Part shown: in pieces, positions 1 through 3,909 of the stretch
How the letters are laid out: every line of letters starts with the position of its first letter
How positions within the stretch are numbered: the first letter of the stretch is position 1
NCBI GenBank assembly: GCA_003644295.1
Contig: QNBZ01000105.1
Span: forward strand, 1 to 5,594
Length of the DNA stretch: 5,594 nt
Direction of reading: 5' to 3'
From: Planctomycetota bacterium
Lineage (GTDB): Bacteria > Planctomycetota > Phycisphaerae > Sedimentisphaerales > Anaerobacaceae
Program-made: the position numbers and the translations under genes
Notes under the pieces: generated by a model
What the model was told of the DNA's origin: nothing
The model's input: the letters and a program-made list of their open reading frames with translations, nothing else
Databases searched by the model: none

Positions 1-22
1 AATGGCGTTTTCACAACAGATA

Positions 23-175
23 CTACTACCTCATAACATTTGATTTTAGGGGATTAAACCTTCTAAATGATTTGTCATACCTGCGAAAGCAGGTATCCAG
101 AAGCAATAAAAAGCCTGGATTCCCGCCTGTGTGCGGGAATGACAATAAACAAAACCAAATGTTATGAGGTACTAG
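23..175. mobile_element. MITE-like nested palindromic element
   Basis: The outer arms are 25-base inverted repeats, CTACTACCTCATAACATTTG... at 23-47 and its complement at 151-175, matching at 23 of 25 positions. They enclose a second inverted pair at 72-100 and 115-145, which begins TTGTCAT and ends ATCCAG or its complement. The element is about 150 bp, carries no gene and has long terminal inverted repeats. That is the form of a non-autonomous miniature element moved by a transposase encoded elsewhere. The inner part resembles the dispersed palindromes seen in many bacterial genomes (core GTCATTCCCGC-loop-GCGGGAATCCAG). I see no clear target-site duplication, so the exact ends and the mobilising transposase are unknown. 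Confidence 0.7.
72..145. repeat. Paired REP-like hairpins in inverted orientation
   Basis: Two hairpins lie head to head inside the larger palindrome. The left one has a perfect 8-bp stem, ATACCTGC (77-84) with GCAGGTAT (89-96), closed by a GAAA tetraloop. The right one has a perfect 8-bp stem, ATTCCCGC (119-126) with GCGGGAAT (133-140), and a CTGTGT loop. The two units are also complementary to each other from TTGTCAT to ATCCAG. This is the arrangement of two REP units facing each other, as in a BIME. No REP-associated transposase gene is present in the window. A role as a transcript-end structure for a gene to the left cannot be excluded. Confidence 0.65.
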
Positions 176-251
176 ATACGCATTATACCAAATTTCGAGT
201 TTAATTTCAAATGAAATGCTGAAAAATCTCCGAGGCACCCTACTATCGCTC

Positions 252-384
252 TTTGAAAAATTAAATAAACGAACCGTAATTGGTCAATAATACAGGCAGG
301 AGACACACAAGAGCAGCAAAACAATTGGAGCAGCCAACTTGTGCAGGAGCAGCAAGATTCTGTTTGTTTATTTAATTTTTTCAA
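252..384. repeat. AT-rich inverted repeat pair bounding an 87-bp spacer
   Basis: The left arm, 252-274, reads TTTGAAAAATTAAATAAACG followed by AAC. The right arm, 362-384, is its reverse complement with one extra A and one substitution. The spacer, 275-361, contains GAGCAGC three times but no recognisable gene. The right arm begins exactly where the transposase homology of the adjacent remnant stops. This suggests that a short inverted-repeat element inserted there, or that a rearrangement used this sequence as an end. It may be another miniature element. No target-site duplication is evident. Confidence 0.5.
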
Positions 385-386
385 AC

Positions 387-587
387 ATCAATAAGACGGT
401 TATTTTTCGCCAGCCCTAAGACATAATCAACATCATTTTGGTCACACCAGAACATAATTTCTTCACGGTAAAAACCCGAATCACCGCGGATAATAATTTG
501 TACATCAGCGTATTGACTCCGAATCTGCCAGACAATACGCTCAAGTTCTTTTACCGAACCTGCTGAAGCATCAATATCGGCTGGCCG
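387..587 (-). pseudogene. IS1380-type transposase, internal fragment
   Basis: Read on the minus strand from 587 to 387, this gives about 67 residues. It starts RPADIDASAGSVKELERIV and continues through IIIRGDSGFYREE to VDYVLGLAKNNRLI. The RGDSGF block, with its acidic residue at 482-480, followed by the W-C-[DE]-x-N-x-V-D-Y-V-x-G-L-A-[KR] block, is typical of DDE transposases of the IS1380 family. There the Asp is one of the catalytic acidic residues. A full transposase of this family is over 400 residues. Here both ends are missing: a stop codon at 383-381 follows the right-hand inverted repeat, and the upstream side joins proA-like sequence in another frame. It cannot be active. Confidence 0.85.
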
Positions 588-760
588 AGGACAGGTATAT
601 TAGTGTTATTCATTATGTAGCGGACGAATTCGTTTGAGCCGCGGTGGATGAGCAAATCAATATAATCATCCAGAGCCAGCATATCGGCGACGTCTTCCCG
701 CGTTTCGAGCAGTTGTAGCCAGTTGTATCGATGCTGTATTGGCCGTCCCGGCTATTTTCG
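584..760 (-). pseudogene. proA: ProA-like (gamma-glutamyl phosphate reductase) fragment
   Basis: On the minus strand, 712 to 584 reads LLETREDVADMLALDDYIDL, then LIHRGSNEFVRYIMNNTNIPVLG. This matches the stretch of glutamate-5-semialdehyde dehydrogenase (ProA, proline synthesis) just before its catalytic Cys, where the family reads IQLxETRExV...IDLxIPRGSNxLVxYI...IPVLGH. Homology ends at VLG, before the Cys. A 10-bp tandem duplication (710-719 and 720-729) breaks the frame. Undoing it extends the match upstream to ASIQLLETRED and perhaps to about 760. Only some 50 to 60 of about 420 residues remain, so this is a non-functional relic. An intact proA elsewhere in the genome would be expected if the organism makes its own proline. 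Confidence 0.8.
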
Positions 761-775
761 CAATATCCATAGTAA

Positions 776-803
776 TTGATTATTGATTATTGATTATTGA
801 TTA
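776..803. repeat. Tandem heptamer array, (TTGATTA)4
   Basis: Four perfect head-to-tail copies of TTGATTA lie between the proA-like remnant and the tRNA gene. The copy at 783-788 has the sequence TTGATT and sits 17 bases before a perfect TATAAT, so the array probably doubles as the -35 region of the tRNA promoter. Seven-base repeats of other sequence occur in two other gaps of this window. Confidence 0.9.
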
Positions 804-811
804 TTTATAAT
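783..811 (+). promoter_or_regulatory. Probable sigma70-type promoter of tRNA-Gly
   Basis: A TTGATT -35 element (783-788, four of six consensus bases) is followed by a 17-base spacer and a perfect TATAAT -10 (806-811). Transcription would begin near 818, giving a leader of about 27 bases before the mature tRNA at 845. The -35 is one unit of the heptamer array. The neighbouring copies would give spacers of 10 or 24 bases and should not work. The -10 is strong evidence; use of the array as -35 is inferred. Confidence 0.65.
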
Positions 812-844
812 TCGATAGCAAATAGTAGACAGTCAACTACAAAT

Positions 845-915
845 GCGGGTGTAGCTTAGTGGTAAAGCTCCAGCCTTCCAAGCTGGTCACGAGGGTTCGA
901 TTCCCTTCACCCGCT
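845..915 (+). tRNA. tRNA-Gly, anticodon UCC
   Basis: The sequence folds as a complete cloverleaf. The acceptor strand GCGGGTG (845-851) pairs with CACCCGC (908-914). The D arm contains AGCTTAGTGGTAAAGCT, and the anticodon stem CCAGC/GCTGG encloses loop CTTCCAA with anticodon TCC at 877-879. The T arm is GAGGG-TTCGATT-CCCTT. The discriminator base is T at 915, usual for bacterial glycine tRNAs. The 3' CCA is not encoded (TTG follows), so it must be added by the CCA-adding enzyme. It reads GGA and, by wobble, other GGN codons. No convincing terminator hairpin follows; only a T-rich tract lies at 928-939. Confidence 0.97.
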
Positions 916-1033
916 TTGAATAGTTGGTCTTTTTCTTTTGTGATTAGGCATTTCTGGCTGTTTCAATTAGCTATACTGCAAAACGTCCCATAATAAAATT
1001 TTTCAAAAATTTCAAAAAAAATTGTTTTGTGTG

Positions 1034-1061
1034 TTGACGTAGTGGTAGAAAGTGGTATGAT
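1034..1061 (+). promoter_or_regulatory. Promoter of the mraZ operon
   Basis: TTGACG (1034-1039) and TATGAT (1056-1061) form a near-consensus sigma70-type pair with a 16-base spacer. Transcription should start near 1068, about 29 bases before the mraZ ATG. An unusually A/T-rich stretch with several A- and T-tracts (about 990-1028) lies directly upstream and could act as an UP element. No other comparably good promoter is seen between the genes downstream, so this one probably drives the whole cluster. Confidence 0.75.
1041..1057 (+). promoter_or_regulatory. Putative MraZ operator: AGTGGTA repeat, 10-bp spacing
   Basis: AGTGGTA occurs exactly twice, at 1041-1047 and 1051-1057, one helical turn apart. 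The first lies in the promoter spacer and the second runs into the -10. Known MraZ operators are TGGG- or GTGG-type boxes separated by 5 bases in the mraZ promoter. The sequence and spacing here fit, except that only two boxes are clear rather than three. A GTGGG at 1083-1087, inside the mraZ ribosome binding site, is about four turns downstream. Binding would block RNA polymerase, so negative autoregulation is the inferred outcome. Confidence 0.6.
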
Positions 1062-1096
1062 TTCCCAATAATGACCTATTAGGTGGGACGAAAACC

Positions 1097-1570
1097 ATGC
1101 TTTTATTAACAGGCGAATACGAGCACACAATCGATAGTAAAAGCAGAGTTCTTATCTCGAACAAGCTGAGAAACCAAATCGACGCCGACGAACACGGCAG
1201 TAATTTCTATCTGGTCCTTGGTTCAAATGGCATACTCTGCCTGTATCCAGAGAAATACTTCGAACAAATAGCCCTTGCGGCTGCACCAAATGCCACGGCG
1301 CCAGATGAAACCGTGGCATTCGAGAGAATAAGCTTTGCTCTGGCTAGTAAAGTCGAACTGGATAACCAAGGCCGACTGCTCCTAAATGAAAAATTGCGAA
1401 AAAGAGCCGGCCTGAAAGAGCACGTTACACTCATCGGCGTCAGAGACCATATCGAATTGTGGAACAGCAATAACTGGGAACAGTACCTCGCAGATAATAT
1501 GGCTCAATACCAAAAACAGATGTCGCAAGCAAGACAAGTTGTTTTACAAAAACAAAACGAAGAACTTTAA
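1097..1570 (+). CDS. mraZ: MraZ, transcriptional regulator of the dcw cluster
   Basis: The 157-residue product has the normal MraZ length and its two tandem AbrB-like (SpoVT-AbrB) DNA-binding units. Each is centred on a D-x-x-x-R loop: DSKSR at residues 13-17 and DNQGR at 89-93, followed by the LxxKLR element. The family commonly has a Pro after the loop strand (LPxxxR). Here both units carry Asn or Ser instead (LISNKLR, LLLNEKLR), a modest departure. MraZ forms a ring-shaped oligomer that binds repeated boxes in its own promoter, and in several bacteria it represses the dcw genes. The C-terminus is a Gln-rich tail. The start is supported by AGGTGG at 1081-1086, 10 bases before ATG. It is the first gene of the operon, with a repeat that fits its operator just upstream. 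Confidence 0.97.
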   Translation: MLLLTGEYEHTIDSKSRVLISNKLRNQIDADEHGSNFYLVLGSNGILCLYPEKYFEQIALAAAPNATAPDETVAFERISFALASKVELDNQGRLLLNEKLRKRAGLKEHVTLIGVRDHIELWNSNNWEQYLADNMAQYQKQMSQARQVVLQKQNEEL

Positions 1571-1579
1571 CTTTTGAAT

Positions 1580-1584
1580 GGAGG
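1580..1584 (+). promoter_or_regulatory. Ribosome binding site that fixes the small-ORF start
   Basis: GGAGG at 1580-1584 is the strongest Shine-Dalgarno sequence in the window and lies 4 bases before the ATG at 1589. It lies inside the frame if the upstream TTG at 1574 were used, which argues for the ATG as the true start. Confidence 0.75.
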
Positions 1585-1588
1585 CAGA

Positions 1589-1792
1589 ATGATTGAAGTA
1601 GCTCTAAACCATTGTCAGATTGTAGAAAAAAGCATCTCCGGCGAAAGAGATGTTGATGAACGAACATTTGCATCAGTAGCAATCCTCGGTGAACGGCTGG
1701 AACGGCTGAAAAAACTCGATAAAGCTTTTGCCAACATTACGTTTTCACCCACGGTCAAAAAACTGACAAGGCGAGAAATGGCGTATAGCTAA
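1589..1792 (+). CDS. Small conserved-position protein of unknown function
   Basis: I do not recognise this 67-residue protein. It begins MIEVALNHCQIVEKS and has a charged, probably helical middle (residues about 21-50, with ERLERLKKLDKAF) and a basic tail (VKKLTRREMAYS). It shows no signal peptide, membrane segment or metal-binding motif, so it is probably cytoplasmic. It sits 18 bases after mraZ and 39 before rsmH on the same strand, with a strong ribosome binding site, so it is very likely translated as part of the operon. An upstream TTG at 1574 would add five residues but contains the ribosome binding site. The usual dcw order has rsmH directly after mraZ, so this is an extra gene. Its basic, helical character would allow a role with nucleic acid or as a partner of MraZ; this is speculation. 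Confidence 0.7.
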   Translation: MIEVALNHCQIVEKSISGERDVDERTFASVAILGERLERLKKLDKAFANITFSPTVKKLTRREMAYS

Positions 1793-1798
1793 CTAACC

Positions 1799-1815
1799 CT
1801 GCCAACAGGTGGCGG
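1799..1815 (+). promoter_or_regulatory. Small hairpin in the rsmH leader
   Basis: CTGCCA (1799-1804) can pair with TGGCGG (1810-1815) around an ACAGG loop, a 6-bp stem including one G-T pair. The only Shine-Dalgarno-like sequences before rsmH, AGGTGG (1807-1812) and GGAG (1814-1817), lie within or at the edge of this hairpin. They are 19 and 14 bases from the ATG, farther than usual. It could lower rsmH translation, but the stem is short and may be chance. Confidence 0.35.
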
Positions 1816-1831
1816 AGCTAAACTACCGTAT

Positions 1832-2737
1832 ATGAATTGTTCGGCAGTAGAACATATACCAGTTCTTGCAAAGACATTGGCCGAGCAGATAAACCTACCT
1901 CCGGACGGGGTGATGGTTGATACAACCATAGGGCAGGGAGGTCATAGTTTGCTGTTCGGCCAAACTTTGAGTCCTGATGCGGTGATTGTTGGTCTGGATG
2001 TCGATGAACAAGCCATACAAAAAGCTCGAACCAAGCTAAAAGGGCTTGCCTGTAAGGTTATTCTGCTTCATTGCAATTTTTCTCAAATCGGCGAGCATCT
2101 CCACAAGCAGGGTGTAAAAGAGGTAGATTTCATTCTCGCAGATTTAGGCATCTGCTCGGCACAATTGGCCGATGCTAATCTCGGACTCAGTTTTCAGGCC
2201 AATATGCCACTTGATATGAGAATTGACAAAAGATTAACGACCACCGCTGCCGATATAGTTAATAAAACGGACGAGAGAACATTAGCCGATTTGATTTACA
2301 GGTTCGGCGAAGACAGGGCATCTCGGCGGATTGCGCGGTTTATCGTGCAGGCACGCCAGCGTCAGCCGATAACCACGACCAGCCAACTGGCGGCGATAGT
2401 CTGTAAGGCACTGGCTCGGCCGGGCCGAGAACGGAAAAGCAGGATACATCCGGCAACCAGAACTTTTCAGGCGCTTAGAATCGCAGTCAATAACGAGCTG
2501 GAAAATCTGGAAAAACTGCTCGACTCGGCGCCGAAGTTACTAAAAACAAATGGCTATATCGCCATTATTAGCTTTCACAGCTTAGAAGACAGGTTGGTTA
2601 AAAATAATTTCAGACAAAATAAAAGCCAGGACATTTACAGGATTATCACGAAAAAACCGATTGTGCCATCCAAGCAGGAAATAGCAGAGAATCGGCGAGC
2701 AAGAAGCGCCAAGTTGAGGATAGCACAGAGAAGATAG
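1832..2737 (+). CDS. rsmH: RsmH, 16S rRNA (cytosine-1402 N4)-methyltransferase
   Basis: The full-length 301-residue enzyme (formerly MraW) uses S-adenosylmethionine to methylate N4 of C1402 in 16S rRNA at the ribosomal P site. All family blocks are present: HIPVL (8-12), the SAM-binding VDTTIGQGGHS (29-39), GLDVDE (54-59), DFILADLGICSAQL (99-112), LDMRID (127-132), HPATRTFQALRIAVN (206-220), SFHSLEDR (247-254) and the basic end ENRRARSAKLR. The Rossmann fold is interrupted by the usual helical domain in the middle. The ATG at 1832 places HIPVL seven residues in, as expected, and no other start lies in frame nearby. Its ribosome binding site is weak and distant. It is the normal second gene of dcw clusters, here displaced by the small gene upstream. 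Confidence 0.98.
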   Translation: MNCSAVEHIPVLAKTLAEQINLPPDGVMVDTTIGQGGHSLLFGQTLSPDAVIVGLDVDEQAIQKARTKLKGLACKVILLHCNFSQIGEHLHKQGVKEVDFILADLGICSAQLADANLGLSFQANMPLDMRIDKRLTTTAADIVNKTDERTLADLIYRFGEDRASRRIARFIVQARQRQPITTTSQLAAIVCKALARPGRERKSRIHPATRTFQALRIAVNNELENLEKLLDSAPKLLKTNGYIAIISFHSLEDRLVKNNFRQNKSQDIYRIITKKPIVPSKQEIAENRRARSAKLRIAQRR

Positions 2738-2774
2738 CGTACAGTAAGAAAATAAATGAAAAGGGATTTTATTT

Positions 2775-3626
2775 ATGACTTCCGATGCTAAAATTGGATT
2801 GTTGTTAGGTTTGGCCTTTATATTTATAATCGCCTTTATACTTAACGGACTGCCGAACTTCAGCAAAAACGAAAACAATAATGAATTGACTACCAATGCC
2901 ATCAGTTCGCAGAATAATCCGCCAGGCATCGGGGCTGGCCAGCGCAAAATCAGTAGAGAAATCGTCAACCAGATAAGGCTGGCTAAAAAGGTTCAGATAC
3001 CCCAGATGACGGACAGGCAGGAAATCCGCTTCAAGGCACCGCTGCCGGAAAGTCCATCATCAGTTGTTAAAGAGGCCGTCAAAGTAGGGGCGTTTAGCAC
3101 CGCACAGCCGTTTCAGTTGGCGAAAAAGAAAGAGCTATGTGAACCTGAATCAAACAAATCGACTTTGCCGAGAGTTTATACTGTCTGTGAGGGTGATAAT
3201 CTGGCTGTCATAGCCAAAAAATTTTACGGCCCTGATAACGGCAACAAAAGAATAAATATCACCCGGCTATTCGAGCATAATCGCAAGCTGCTGAAATCGC
3301 CTGATGAAATCTACCAGGGACAGAAACTCATCATTCCACCCCTGTCAGATTTAGCCGAAAACAATAACAGAAGCAGTATCATATTAGCCAGCCCTGCGTT
3401 CGAACGGGTCGAATCCATCGGGAAAAGACACCTTGCCGATAATGGCTGTGAACCAAGAACAAGCAAATGGTACGTCGTACAAGAAGGCGACAGCTTATGG
3501 CGGATTGCTGCCAAAATGCTTGGAAACGGTGGGCGCTACGGTGAAATAGCCAAACTAAATTCCGAGATTTTGCAAGATGAAGATACTCTTACGGTCGGAA
3601 TGCGTTTGAAAATACCGGCGAGATAA
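2775..3626 (+). CDS. Membrane-anchored protein with two LysM domains
   Basis: This 283-residue protein has one N-terminal membrane segment (about residues 7-25, IGLLLGLAFIFIIAFIL), a poorly conserved linker and two LysM peptidoglycan-binding domains. Domain 1 runs over about 133-188 (YTVCEGDNLAVIAKKFYG to GQKLIIP), with a longer middle than usual. Domain 2 runs over about 232-281 (YVVQEGDSLWRIAAKMLG to GMRLKIP). No catalytic domain is visible. The likely topology is a short cytoplasmic tail, an uncleaved anchor and LysM domains outside binding glycan strands. The start has AAGGGA at 2761-2766, eight bases before ATG. Its place between rsmH and the ftsL-like gene, in the same operon, suggests a part in septal wall synthesis or in fixing the divisome to peptidoglycan; this is inferred. 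LysM genes are not a standard member of this cluster. Confidence 0.9.
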   Translation: MTSDAKIGLLLGLAFIFIIAFILNGLPNFSKNENNNELTTNAISSQNNPPGIGAGQRKISREIVNQIRLAKKVQIPQMTDRQEIRFKAPLPESPSSVVKEAVKVGAFSTAQPFQLAKKKELCEPESNKSTLPRVYTVCEGDNLAVIAKKFYGPDNGNKRINITRLFEHNRKLLKSPDEIYQGQKLIIPPLSDLAENNNRSSIILASPAFERVESIGKRHLADNGCEPRTSKWYVVQEGDSLWRIAAKMLGNGGRYGEIAKLNSEILQDEDTLTVGMRLKIPAR

Positions 3627-3628
3627 AA

Positions 3629-3670
3629 TAGAAGTAAGAAGATAGAAGTAAGAAATTAGAAGTTAGAAGT
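3629..3670 (+). repeat. Six-unit heptamer array, TAGAAGT, before ftsL
   Basis: Six successive 7-base units fill almost the whole gap between the LysM gene and the ftsL-like gene: TAGAAGT, AAGAAGA, TAGAAGT, AAGAAAT, TAGAAGT, TAGAAGT. Four units are identical and two are diverged. The array ends one base before the ATG at 3672. It replaces the usual ribosome binding site, so only the purine-rich AGAAG in each unit is available for that role. Because seven is not a multiple of three, the units put stop codons in all frames. Confidence 0.85.
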
Positions 3671-3671
3671 A

Positions 3672-3887
3672 ATGAAAGTCGGGTTTCGTTTTGTTTTTGT
3701 TGTTTTCTATGTAACGGCCGTTTTAATTCTTGCCGTTCATCTGCGCAATGCAGACAATCACATTTTCTATAAGCTCTGCACACACAAGGTCGAACAAAGC
3801 CGACTAAAACAACAACTCGGTAATAAACAGCTACAATTGGAAAATTTAATAAACCCATCCGCTGTCTCGAGACACCTCGGTGAATAG
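3672..3887 (+). CDS. ftsL: FtsL-like bitopic cell division protein
   Basis: The 71-residue product has one membrane segment (about 4-23, GFRFVFVVFYVTAVLILAV) and a short extracytoplasmic helix with coiled-coil spacing (about 37-60). It ends in LENLINPSAVSRHLGE, recalling the N-P-x-x-[IV] element common near the end of FtsL coiled coils. FtsL pairs with FtsB/DivIC and FtsQ and helps activate the FtsW-FtsI synthase. FtsL is too short and variable to be named by sequence alone. The call rests on size, topology, the coiled coil and the position directly before ftsI, where ftsL is found in most dcw clusters. At 71 residues it is shorter than most FtsL proteins. The start lacks a good ribosome binding site and abuts the heptamer array. 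Confidence 0.7.
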   Translation: MKVGFRFVFVVFYVTAVLILAVHLRNADNHIFYKLCTHKVEQSRLKQQLGNKQLQLENLINPSAVSRHLGE

Positions 3888-3894
3888 TGAATAG
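3881..3894 (+). repeat. Two TGAATAG heptamers across the ftsL stop
   Basis: TGAATAG occurs twice in tandem, at 3881-3887 and 3888-3894. The first copy supplies the ftsL stop codon (TAG, 3885-3887). The second supplies TAG at 3892-3894, which closes the ftsI frame upstream and so limits where ftsI can begin. It is another 7-base unit, with a sequence different from the array before ftsL. Confidence 0.6.
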
Positions 3895-3909
3895 TGGAAC
3901 GACTACGAA

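Larger units (their letters stand above)
1..844. other. Gene-free region of mobile-element and gene remnants
   Basis: No intact protein gene can be supported here. The stretch holds, in order, a nested palindromic element (23-175), an unassigned AT-rich spacer (176-251) with one short palindrome (ATTTCA-AA-TGAAAT, 204-217), an inverted-repeat-bounded segment (252-384), a chimeric transposase/proA remnant on the minus strand (387-760) and a 7-bp tandem array (776-803). Open frames of about 70 codons on the minus strand at 26-238 and 172-384 simply run across the repeat arms and show no recognisable protein family. Confidence 0.75.

Noticed and set aside
26..384. Minus-strand open frames of about 70 codons over 26-238 and 172-384
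   Set aside because: They run across the palindromic element and inverted repeat arms, show no protein family features and have Cys- or Phe-rich low-complexity content.
928..939. T-rich tract after tRNA-Gly as a rho-independent terminator
   Set aside because: No convincing GC-rich hairpin precedes it, so read-through into the mraZ leader cannot be excluded but a terminator is not supported.
972..977. TATACT as the -10 of a second mraZ promoter
   Set aside because: No acceptable -35 is found 16 to 18 bases upstream, and a much better promoter lies at 1034-1061.
2582..2968. A 128-codon minus-strand frame over the rsmH/LysM gene boundary
   Set aside because: It is antisense to the conserved end of RsmH and the membrane segment of the LysM protein, which explains its hydrophobic look.
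3629..3670. Repeat array as a CRISPR
   Set aside because: Units are seven bases and directly adjacent with no spacers, and there are no cas genes.
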